43,562 nt of DNA from Cupriavidus neocaledonicus. GTDB lineage: Bacteria > Pseudomonadota > Gammaproteobacteria > Burkholderiales > Burkholderiaceae. The DNA is taken from assembly GCF_000372525.1 (NCBI RefSeq), contig NZ_AQUR01000065.1, positions 144 to 43,705 on the forward strand, in the 5' to 3' direction. Under the pieces are notes generated by a model. That model saw only the letters and a program-made list of their open reading frames with translations. It had not been told where the DNA came from and ran no database searches. Made by a program: the position numbers and the translations under genes. This document shows positions 35,495-43,562 of this stretch, one piece after another. Numbering within the stretch: the first letter of the stretch is position 1; each line of letters opens with the position of its first letter.

Positions 35495-38400
35495 AAGATA
35501 CCGACCACACTGATCCCCGGCACGACGATGAGATCCCTACGCCGACGATGTCCCGCTGGCAACCGATGCGAATCGGTCTCATTGACATTTACCTATACGA
35601 CAATGAAGAGTTCGCTTTCTATGATGGCAAGCTGAACCTTCGCGGACGCAATGGTGCCGGCAAGTCGAAGGTCTTATCGCTGACCATGCCGTTCCTGTTC
35701 GATGGCTTTCTGATGCCCAGCCGGATGGAGCCTGACGCGGACCCCGGGAAAAAGATGCTGTGGAACCTGCTCCAAGGGAGCATCGACCGCCGCATTGGGT
35801 ATGTCTGGATGGAATTCGGGAGGTTACGTGACGGCGATGAACCCGAGTACGTCACGTTGGGAGCCGGATTGTCTGCGGACAGTCGCCGGCCCAATGTGGA
35901 CCATTGGTTCTTCATGATCGATGCCGGCGTCGCTGGGAGGGTCAACGATGACCTCTCCCTCATTGGCAACGGCAATCGTGCACTCACCAAAGACGGGCTG
36001 CGAGAGGTGCTGGCTTACCGGGGGCGCGTATTTGATACGACGCAAAGCTACCGCGACGCGGTCGATGAGCGTCTGTTCGGGGTGGGCACGACGCGGTACG
36101 ACGCCTTGATGAATACGCTGATTCAGTTGCGCCAACCGCAACTGAGCAAACGCCCCGATGAGCAGTTGCTCTCCAATGCCCTCACCCAATCCCTTACGCC
36201 TCTACCAGCCAACCTCGTCAACGACGTATCTGAGGCACTGGTATTGCTTGATGAGCACCACGACGAACTTGAGAAATTCAATGAGCTGCGGAGGTCCGTG
36301 GCAAAGTTCGAGCGCCATTATCGTACCTACGCCGGCATGCAGACCCGGCGCAAAGGAAGACTCCTTCGTCAGGCCCATGTGGACTTCCAGACGGCAAGTT
36401 CTACCCGCCACGCCGCCACTGACCGGGTGAGCGCCGCGATCGCAGCCCAGGCCCGCGTGGAGATTGAACTCACCACCACCAATTCAGAGAAGGAACGACA
36501 GCAAACTCGCGTGAACGTCCTACGAGATGATCCAGCCAACAAGGATTCCTATCGGATGGCGATGGCTGCGGAGGATGCGGCAGAGCGCCGGAAGGCAAAG
36601 GACGAAGCCGCAACCGAACTCGACGAACGACGCCGCAAGCTAGACGCCTCCCACACGGTTGCAGGCGAGCGAAAAGACCATTTTGACAAGATGGGGCACC
36701 AGATTGCCGACATCCGGCACGACGTCACACGCATTGCGGGTCTTGCCGGCGTGAGCCGAGCGATTGCGAACAACCGACTCATCAGCAGTGAAGCGACGGA
36801 TCTGGTGGGGGCCGATGACGCCGCGATCCTTGCTGCGAAGACCGCGCTCTTTGCCGAAACCGGCGTGCGGCGCAGCCAGATTTCGGAGATGCGCCGAATG
36901 CATGGCGTCGTGAACACCGCGCAGAACAAATTCGAGATGTTTCGAGATCTCCGCCACGACAAGGAGAGCGCGAAGAAAGCCGCGGAAGAGCGCCTCTCAC
37001 AGGCCGACAATGAACTGGACGCTGCCTCGGACGACCTCCTCGATGCGTGGCAACGCCATTTTGTAGGGCTGCGTCGGATTAAGGTGGACGTTGATGGCAA
37101 CATGGAAAGACTGGCGGAGTGGATTCAGCGGCTAGAGGAAAAGAATCCCTGCCTGACTGCGCTCTTGTCGGGACAGCAAGAAGCTGTCGAACAGATTGCC
37201 AAGGAAGAGGCGGAAATCAAGCTCAAGTGGCTGGCGAACGAACGCTTGGCTGCCGACTTGCAGGGCGAGCGAGAAAAGTTGGTCGCCGGCGTTGATATCC
37301 CTCCTCCCCCACAATACACCCGTGACTATGAGGCTCGCTCAGGCCGACCTGGCGCACCTTTCTGGAAGCTTGTTGATTTCAAGCCGAAGGTACGGCCGGA
37401 ACAACGCGCCGGAATCGAGGCAGCGCTGGAGGGCTCAGGACTACTTGACGCGTGGGTCAGCCCTAACGGCGCGATCACGGACGCCGAAGGCAAGGTTTTG
37501 CCTCTGGACGCCAACTGGAGTCAACGGTCGTCGGTCGCACAATCGCCATTGAAGACCCTTCTCGCACCGAGCATCCCGCCGGAATGCGACGTGCCGACGG
37601 CCGTCGTCGAGCGGTTACTCGCCGGAATCGCCTGTTCAGACAACGATCCCGGTGGTGAGGCGTGGCTCTCGCCCAGCGGGCGGTACCGCCTTGCGTCGCT
37701 GGCGGGCGCATGGACGAAACCCGCGCCTGCCTATATCGGCACGGCGGCAAGAGCCCAGGCACGGGCAGCGCGTCTTTCCCTCATCGATGAGGCTGAAAAG
37801 GAGCTTGGTGCCGAACGAACTTCGCTGCGCGAACAGATCAATACGGCTGTCCAGGAACAGGAGCAAGTCAGGAAAGAGCTCGAGGACATCCCCAGCGATG
37901 TCGGGCTACGCCGCGCACATCTGGCGGTGAAGAGCGCCACGGAGAGCCTGAACAGCGCAAAGGCGGAGTTTTCACGTGCAGATACCGACTGCCAAGAAGC
38001 CGAACGTAGGTTGCAGCAAGCCGTTAATAGGCGGCTGGAAGCCGCGACGGACATGGGCCTCCCCGTCGAGCCGTCGGGTCTCACGGCCGTCGAGGATTCC
38101 TTGACCGAGTTGGATCCGAAATTCCATGGGCTTGACCACCTAGTGTACGGGATCCGACAGGCGTGGCGGGATTATGAAACTGCCTCACGCCATGAAGACG
38201 ATTGTCGCCAGGAATTCGCCAAACAGGAGGCGATCCTCGCGCAATGCCAGATTGACGACACACGCGCGGAAGCCCAACTTGCGGTTCTGCGGGAAACGAT
38301 AGGCATGCGTGTTGATCAATACGAAGAGTTGATTACCGCGGCGAGGCATGCTCTCAGCATTGCTACTGACGCCTATAACGCGGCAAATGCCAAACAAGTT

Positions 38401-39636
38401 GCGGCGGCAAAAGAGGAAGGTGCTGCGAACGAGGCGCTCACATCCGCTGAGACCCAGGTGAAGGAGGCGGCAGACAATCGGTTTCGGGCCATCGATGCAT
38501 TCAAGCAAGTTGCGGAGGCCGGTCTGATTCCTGCAGCGCTCCCTGCCATCGACATTCCCGATCTCACGCGGCCATGGGCGGTCGATGCAGCCTTGGGCCT
38601 CGCGCGCAAGGCCGAGCAGGAATTGAGCAACCTCGAAGACACCGACGAGGCGTGGAGGCGTTCACAAAGCGTCATCAATACCGAGTTTCGCGAATTGGAT
38701 CATGCGCTCAATGCACTCGGTCATGAGGCCCACGGCACCCAGTCTGATTCAGGCATTTCGGTAAGGATTGTCTTCCAAGGGAAGGAGGAACAGCCGCACG
38801 CTCTGCTTATCCTTCTGGATGAGGAGATTGTGAGGCGCGAAAACCTGCTGAGTGTGCGCGAGCAAGAGATCCTTGAGCAGCATCTCAAGCAGGACATCGC
38901 CATCGAGATTCATCGGCTGCTTAGGACCGCCGAAAAGCAGGTGCATGAGATCAACAGGGAACTGGACAAGTATCCGACCGCGACGGGAGTCAAGTTCAAG
39001 CTTCAGTGGGAGCCGACCAAGGACAACGCCGGCTCAACGGCGAACTTCGAGCGCCTGCGTACAATCCTCCTCCAAAAAAGCGCAGAACTCCTAACAGAAG
39101 ACGAGCGCAAGGAGATCGGGGATTGGTTCCTCCAGCGCATCAAAGCGGAGAACGAGAACCCGGACTCCTATGGCCAAAAATCGGCAGACCGGCTCGCAAG
39201 AGCACTGGACTATCGTCTCTGGCACCGCTTCCGCGTTCAGCGCTCTCAAAACGGCGGATGGAAGTCGATTTCCGACCCGGCATCCAGTGGAGAACGGGCA
39301 CTGGGCCTGACTGTGCCGATGATTGCGGCCGTGGCCAATTTCTACAACCAGAGCGCGGGCCAACTCGCCCCGCGATTGATCTTGCTGGATGAGGCGTTCG
39401 CCGGCATTGACGACCACGCGCGTGGGGACTGCGCCAAGCTGATCCAGATGTTCGATCTGGATTTCATGATCACCAGCGAACGTGAATGGGCATGCTATCC
39501 AGCGTTCCCAGGCGTATCGATCTGCGAACTGCAACGGGCGCCCGGCGTGGATGCGGTCTTTGTCTCGCGTTGGAAGTGGGATGGAAAACAACGGCGACAG
39601 GTTACCGGGCGTAGCAATCCCACGACGTTGCAATGA
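35491..39636 (+). CDS. jetC: Wadjet type II SMC-like ATPase JetC (TIGR02680 family)
   Basis: A 1381-residue SMC-family ATPase, longer than the JetC of the first system. Walker A GRNGAGKS is at residues 52-59, after IGLIDIYLYDNEEFAF. Two long coiled-coil regions (about 290-620 and 750-1220) surround a hinge-like part with GRPGAPFWKLVDFKPKVRPE near 610-640. The C-terminal head has the signature SSGERALG near 1264 and Walker B RLILLDEAFAGID near 1295-1307. All ATPase motifs are intact. The motor would extrude circular DNA until JetD cuts it (family knowledge). Confidence 0.95.
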   Translation: MKDTDHTDPRHDDEIPTPTMSRWQPMRIGLIDIYLYDNEEFAFYDGKLNLRGRNGAGKSKVLSLTMPFLFDGFLMPSRMEPDADPGKKMLWNLLQGSIDRRIGYVWMEFGRLRDGDEPEYVTLGAGLSADSRRPNVDHWFFMIDAGVAGRVNDDLSLIGNGNRALTKDGLREVLAYRGRVFDTTQSYRDAVDERLFGVGTTRYDALMNTLIQLRQPQLSKRPDEQLLSNALTQSLTPLPANLVNDVSEALVLLDEHHDELEKFNELRRSVAKFERHYRTYAGMQTRRKGRLLRQAHVDFQTASSTRHAATDRVSAAIAAQARVEIELTTTNSEKERQQTRVNVLRDDPANKDSYRMAMAAEDAAERRKAKDEAATELDERRRKLDASHTVAGERKDHFDKMGHQIADIRHDVTRIAGLAGVSRAIANNRLISSEATDLVGADDAAILAAKTALFAETGVRRSQISEMRRMHGVVNTAQNKFEMFRDLRHDKESAKKAAEERLSQADNELDAASDDLLDAWQRHFVGLRRIKVDVDGNMERLAEWIQRLEEKNPCLTALLSGQQEAVEQIAKEEAEIKLKWLANERLAADLQGEREKLVAGVDIPPPPQYTRDYEARSGRPGAPFWKLVDFKPKVRPEQRAGIEAALEGSGLLDAWVSPNGAITDAEGKVLPLDANWSQRSSVAQSPLKTLLAPSIPPECDVPTAVVERLLAGIACSDNDPGGEAWLSPSGRYRLASLAGAWTKPAPAYIGTAARAQARAARLSLIDEAEKELGAERTSLREQINTAVQEQEQVRKELEDIPSDVGLRRAHLAVKSATESLNSAKAEFSRADTDCQEAERRLQQAVNRRLEAATDMGLPVEPSGLTAVEDSLTELDPKFHGLDHLVYGIRQAWRDYETASRHEDDCRQEFAKQEAILAQCQIDDTRAEAQLAVLRETIGMRVDQYEELITAARHALSIATDAYNAANAKQVAAAKEEGAANEALTSAETQVKEAADNRFRAIDAFKQVAEAGLIPAALPAIDIPDLTRPWAVDAALGLARKAEQELSNLEDTDEAWRRSQSVINTEFRELDHALNALGHEAHGTQSDSGISVRIVFQGKEEQPHALLILLDEEIVRRENLLSVREQEILEQHLKQDIAIEIHRLLRTAEKQVHEINRELDKYPTATGVKFKLQWEPTKDNAGSTANFERLRTILLQKSAELLTEDERKEIGDWFLQRIKAENENPDSYGQKSADRLARALDYRLWHRFRVQRSQNGGWKSISDPASSGERALGLTVPMIAAVANFYNQSAGQLAPRLILLDEAFAGIDDHARGDCAKLIQMFDLDFMITSEREWACYPAFPGVSICELQRAPGVDAVFVSRWKWDGKQRRQVTGRSNPTTLQ

Positions 39637-40943
39637 CTGATGCGCCCTCTCCTCGCCTTCACAACCTTCTCGGTGGCGATGACCGGGCGTCGCTACGGGC
39701 GCGCCTGCGCAGGGTCTTCGAGCGCGAGCGCCCCGAAGCACCCATTGCAGGCGTAGTCAATCTGAGGGGACTCCCCCCTGCCCATATGGAGACGCTCCGC
39801 CTGATTCTCGGGCGCCCGTACCGGCATGCCGACTCCATTTCCTTTTGCCTCGAGGACGTCGACTGGGCATTACACCGAGCCGGGCTCGCGCCAAGCCTGC
39901 GGATTGCGCTCGAAATGTTGGATGGGCCAATCGTCAACAAGGAAAAGGCCCGCACCGACGAAAGGCTCGCGTGGGAGGGTGTGGCCGACAGTTGCCAGGA
40001 CCCGCCCCTGCAAAGATTTTTGGAATCCAGCCTGGGGCGCGGACTGATCAAGCGCTTGTCAACGCGAAGCCCGGAACGTGCGCGAATCCTCTGTCGCCAT
40101 GCGGCCGAGGTCCTCCAGAGGCTACCCCTGAAGGGCGTGCCACTTGCCCAGTTGGCGGCCGAGACCCACGGTGATGCCCACGCACTGGATCGCAACAGGC
40201 CAATCGCGTCCCTGGTCCTCGCCGTGTTACGCCAGTCGTCCACAACACCCGACGACGAAAATGACGACACGACCCGCACCGCCGACGAGGTGGCGGAGGA
40301 GCGCGCGCGCGATACCTGGGCCCGCGCCGGCGTACTGGTCAACGAGCTGGCCCGGCCCGCGCTATGCCTGAACCTCCCGATGCGTCCCTCCGACAGGAGC
40401 AGATTCATGCGTGGCGAGCCCGGCTATCTGACCCTACGCCAGCTAGTGCGTAATCCCGAAACATGGGAAGTCGCGGGGATCGCCGTTTTCGTTTGCGAGA
40501 ACCCAGAGGTCGTTACCATCGCGGCCAACGCCCTTGGTGCATCGTGTGCCCCGCTCGTCTGCACCGATGGCATGCCGGCTGCGGCGCAGCGGCATCTTCT
40601 CACCAGCCTCAAGCGTAGCGGCGCCGACTTGCACTACCACGGCGACTACGATTGGGAAGGCATTCGTATAGGTAACCACGTCATGCGGGCGTATGGCACG
40701 AACGCCTGGAGATTTGGTGCCGCAGAATACGAGCGCGTGGTTGCTGCGACCCGCGACAAGGACTTCCCCGCCACCGGCGAACCTGTCCTAGCAACCTGGG
40801 AGCCGGAATTGACCACGATGATGAAGCTCCGTAGTCAGTCTGCGCCGAAGAGCGTGTCGTGGAGGATCTATTGGGCGACCTGGCGGCGGGATTCCGCACC
40901 TAGGCGGAAAAAGGAGTTGGTATATCTTAACGTGCCGCCTTAG
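39633..40943 (+). CDS. jetD: Wadjet type II nuclease JetD (DUF2399/TIGR02679 family, Toprim)
   Basis: A 436-residue protein with an N-terminal DUF3323-like half and a C-terminal DUF2399 Toprim nuclease half. The acidic motif is VFVCENPEVVTIAA near residue 286 and the metal-binding DxD motif is LHYHGDYDWEGIRIGN near 332-346. It is the DNA-cleaving subunit of the plasmid-restricting complex. Its start overlaps the jetC stop by 4 nt, and the next gene begins about 20 bases after its stop on the same strand. No lesion is visible. Confidence 0.92.
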   Translation: MTDAPSPRLHNLLGGDDRASLRARLRRVFERERPEAPIAGVVNLRGLPPAHMETLRLILGRPYRHADSISFCLEDVDWALHRAGLAPSLRIALEMLDGPIVNKEKARTDERLAWEGVADSCQDPPLQRFLESSLGRGLIKRLSTRSPERARILCRHAAEVLQRLPLKGVPLAQLAAETHGDAHALDRNRPIASLVLAVLRQSSTTPDDENDDTTRTADEVAEERARDTWARAGVLVNELARPALCLNLPMRPSDRSRFMRGEPGYLTLRQLVRNPETWEVAGIAVFVCENPEVVTIAANALGASCAPLVCTDGMPAAAQRHLLTSLKRSGADLHYHGDYDWEGIRIGNHVMRAYGTNAWRFGAAEYERVVAATRDKDFPATGEPVLATWEPELTTMMKLRSQSAPKSVSWRIYWATWRRDSAPRRKKELVYLNVPP

Positions 40944-40964
40944 ACACTTCTAAATGGAGGAGGC

Positions 40965-43298
40965 TTGCTTGTAGCGGCGCCGTCGGCATACTTGTCGTGC
41001 TCGATTGTGCATCCGGTAGATCTAGTGGCAACAAGAACGAAATTCGGGAACACGTGGTGGGGCGAACGCTGGCTAAACGCCCTGCAGCATATTGACCACG
41101 AGAACCGGTTGCCGCGCGGCCGCGCCTACGTGCGAAACGGCGCCGTGACCTCCATGGAGGTGTCCGGTAGTTCGGTCACCGCACGCGTCCAAGGCTCGCG
41201 CGTCGAACCATACAAAGTCAAAATCGACATCCCGCCCTTTCAGCGCGCGGATCGGGACAGCCTTTTTAAGGCCATTGCCGGCAACCCGGCGCTCATCGGG
41301 CGGTTGCTTAATCGTGAAACTGGACCCGGCGGTACTCGGGCTCAGCCAAAAGGAAGGCATCAATGTCTTCCCAACCGGGTGGCGCGATCTTCGGATGACC
41401 TGCTCGTGCCCGGATTGGGCGGTCCCCTGCAAACACCTGGCGGCCGTTATCTACGTCCTGAGCGCCGAGATTGACCGAGACCCTTTCTTGGTGTTCAGCC
41501 TTCGCGGGCTGGATCTGGTCAGTGCGCTCGATGATTGCCGGCTCAGCATCCAGAACGAGGTGAACCGGCCAGTGCCCACGCTGTCCGATCTGCTACCTAT
41601 GGCGGCGCCAGTACGTCGAGGGGAAAAGCGGGAGGAGCAGGCGCAAGTCACCGAATTCAAACCGATCGATTGTTCTTCGATCCCTGACCTGCTCGAACCG
41701 CTGAGTCGGTTGCTGCCCGAGCATCCAAGTTTCTCTTTTCCAAGGGGGATTTCCGGGAAGCGGTCCGCAGCCGTCTCGCTAGGGTCGCCAAGACTGCCGC
41801 TAAGAACCTGGCCGGCGAGAGGGATGAGGACGATTACTCGCCGATTCTCCCCTACGACAAGCCACATATCCGCCAAGGCCTGGTGTGGCCATCGACACTT
41901 GGTGCAGCGATGAGCGGAGTGACTCGGGCCACCGCGCCGTCGGATTTCCTGGGTGCATTAGCACGTATTGAGGCAAGCGACCTACCCGACTACCAGCCGG
42001 AGGTGGCGGCCTTTTATCAACTCCGGCTGGTGACCTTGCACCTGCTTAGCAAGGGAGCGGTCACACCCCAGATCTATGCCCACACCAATAACGTCGCAGG
42101 GGTGCGATGGTTGCCCGCGATCGCGGACGAGCAGGTGAAAGGTGTAGTTCACGCCGTGGCACTGCCACCGCGCCTACTTACCGTCGATGGCCAGTCACGC
42201 CCACGGAAGACGGTGGAGCGGTATGCAGGAGCCCTGCACCTATGCTCCGTATGGCTCACGCACTATGTCCGCACATGGGCTGGCTCGCCTAACGGCGACA
42301 TGATCCTTGGGCTGTTCTTCACTGACAACTACGCCCACTTCGACCGGCCCGGCGAGGGCGCTATCCCGGGCGCCATTCAAACCTCCCTCTCCGCCTTCCA
42401 TCTCGCCGAGCGGCGATTCTCGCCCGTCCTGCGGGTGGACGATATCGGGGCGGGCTTCACGGTCGACATTGACGTCCAGGACAGAGAGCACCCGACCCGG
42501 GAACCAACAGCCTTGGCAACCGTCATCGCAGACAATCAATGGGGCAAGCACCGCTATGCGGTTCTGCAGACAATCTCTGTGCTCGACCAGCACTGCCCTC
42601 CCATCAACGACTACGTACAAAGGGAGGCCAGGACGCCGATCGCCGTGTCCTCGGCGCAGTTGCCGTCATGGCTGAATGACACGCTGCCCGTGCTGCGGCT
42701 GATGGGGATTCGCTCGCTTTTGCCGAAGGGAATGGAAGCGCTGTTGCGGCCGAAGCTCTCCATGCGAATTGCCGGGCAACCGCCGAGTACCGTCAGTTGG
42801 TTCCGGGCTGACGACCTGTTCTCGTTTGACTGGCAGATCGCAATCGGCGATCACATTCTCGGCAAGCGTGAGTTCGAGCAGCTCGTGCAAGGCGCGAGTG
42901 GTGTCTTGCGGATCAAGGACGAATACGTTTATCTGGATCCCAAGGAACTCGCCAGCCTAAGCGCTGCCCTCGCTGCGCCCCCGAAGGTGACAGCTCCGGA
43001 ACTTTTACGCATCGCCATCGCCGGAGAGCTTGATGGCGCGGCAATCGCGCGAGACAAGAACGCCGAAGCGATCCTCCGAAAATTGCAGGATATCGAGCCA
43101 TGCTCGTTGCCTGACGGGCTGGAAGCACAACTGCGCCCCTACCAGGAGCGCGGGTTCAATTGGCTCTTTCGCAATGCTTGCATCGGCTTCGGGAGCGTCA
43201 TTGCGGATGACATGGGACTGGGCAAGACCCTCCAGGTCATTGCCGCGATTCTCGCGCTCAAGCAGGTTGGCGCGCTCGATGCGGCCAAGGCTAGATAG
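40965..43298 (+). pseudogene. SWIM zinc-finger/SNF2-type helicase gene: two frameshifts, 3' end cut by IS21
   Basis: Three segments join into one protein. The first (40965 to about 41318) reads TKFGNTWWGERWLNALQ; the second (to about 41733) contains the SWIM zinc motif CSCPDWAVPCKH; the third (to 43298) contains LRPYQERGFNWLFRNACIGF and SNF2 Walker A IADDMGLGKT. One extra A in GAAAC (41317-41319) and one missing C near 41733 explain the frame changes and cancel. After AILALKQVGALDAAKAR the gene stops at a TAG where IS21 sequence begins, so all motifs after Walker A are lost. The start is uncertain (TTG 40965 or a GTG near 41026). It lies 20 bases after type II jetD and was probably once co-transcribed. 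Confidence 0.82.
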
Positions 43299-43321
43299 CG
43301 TCAAGCAGGACGGCCGGTCCA

Positions 43322-43433
43322 GCGACAATCATTTTGGCCGGTTGGCCGGGATGATTGTCGGTGAGTGTTAGGTCATGGTTGTCGCTCCGTTATCGATGTC
43401 GCGGTGATTGTCGTTGTCGCTGGATGATTGTCG
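43322..43433. repeat. Repeated TGATTGTCG motifs at the IS21-family end
   Basis: The motif occurs as CGACAATCAT at 43323-43332 and, inverted, at 43351-43360, 43405-43413 and 43425-43433. Several short repeats near the tip are typical of IS21-family ends, where they bind the transposase. The element boundary is placed between 43293 and 43321 but its exact tip is not clear. Confidence 0.6.
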
Positions 43434-43562
43434 TCGGCGAGCAGACTGCTTGTCGCTTGCGGTGCGCCGACGGTAGCTTTCGACGTTCATTTCAAAGATC
43501 GTCGAATGGTGGACGAGTCGGTCAATCGCGGCGATGGTCATGCCGGGGTCAGGGAACACGTT
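43368..43562 (-). CDS. istB: IS21-family IstB helper ATPase, C-terminal end, cut by window edge
   Basis: The minus-strand frame is open at the window edge and reads NVFPDPGMTIAAIDRLVHHS, then TIFEMNVESYRRR, the conserved C-terminus of IstB, the AAA+ helper of IS21 transposition. The last 30 residues are polar and low in complexity (Arg, Ser, Asp, Asn). The stop lies close to the element tip. The insertion interrupts the SWIM/SNF2 gene. Confidence 0.88.
   Translation of the reverse strand, partial: NVFPDPGMTIAAIDRLVHHSTIFEMNVESYRRRTASDKQSARRRQSSSDNDNHRDIDNGATTMT

Noticed and set aside
1..43562. CRISPR arrays, rRNA and tRNA genes
   Set aside because: No regularly spaced direct repeats, no rRNA-like blocks and no tRNA T-loop (GGTTCRANNCC) with a matching acceptor stem were found.

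Overview
The window looks like a high-GC betaproteobacterial accessory region, most like Cupriavidus, Ralstonia or Burkholderia. This rests on codon bias, the IS66/IS21 remnants and an E. coli-type LexA box; it is inference, since no rRNA or tRNA gene is visible to anchor it. The region is a defence island broken up by insertion sequences, frameshifted genes and inverted repeats.

Layout. 1-633: 3' end of an IS66-family element. 1.7-2.5 kb: a short-chain dehydrogenase. 3.1-10.0 kb (minus strand): a complete, translationally coupled Wadjet operon jetA-jetB-jetC-jetD, best matched to type III (or I). Upstream of it on the same strand (10.4-12.2 kb) is an XPB/Ssl2 helicase-associated-domain protein that could be an accessory. 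12.2-13.3 kb: a remnant of a duplicated small ORF and a YefM/YoeB toxin-antitoxin pair with its TGTACA operator. 13.6-16.6 kb: a TetR regulator with its own promoter and operator, a Tat-lipoprotein alpha/beta hydrolase and a YecA/SEC-C protein. 16.6-18.6 kb: a gene-poor stretch with long inverted repeats, a frameshifted second copy of the small ORF, and two small minus-strand ORFs.

18.9-24.6 kb: a small membrane protein, a dead ORF, a near-perfect LexA box, a strong hairpin, and an ABC-three-component (ABC-3C, MC6 type) cluster. The DUF2326-type ATPase of that cluster stops just before its expected Walker B region and continues in frame into a peptidoglycan-amidase-like domain. A DUF2272 putative cell-wall hydrolase follows. 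25.3-30.0 kb (minus strand): a secreted protein of unknown function, IS66 orfA/orfB remnants, and a two-gene lipoprotein unit (patatin-like phospholipase plus a second lipoprotein). 30.6-31.7 kb: a frameshifted cold-shock-domain gene holding a perfect 50-bp palindrome, and a hypothetical gene.

32.5-40.9 kb (plus strand): a second complete Wadjet operon of type II (DUF2397, DUF2398, SMC-like ATPase, DUF2399 nuclease), every junction overlapping by 4 nt. Directly downstream is a SWIM zinc-finger/SNF2 helicase gene with two compensating frameshifts, cut off just after its Walker A motif by an IS21-family element whose istB 3' end closes the window.

How the parts fit: two unrelated Wadjet types would both act against incoming circular plasmids, ABC-3C is a predicted phage/plasmid defence module, and YefM/YoeB would favour retention of the island. 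The observations most worth following are the ABC-3C/amidase chimera, the LexA box ahead of it, the pairing of two Wadjet types in one island, and the helicase-like proteins beside each Wadjet operon.
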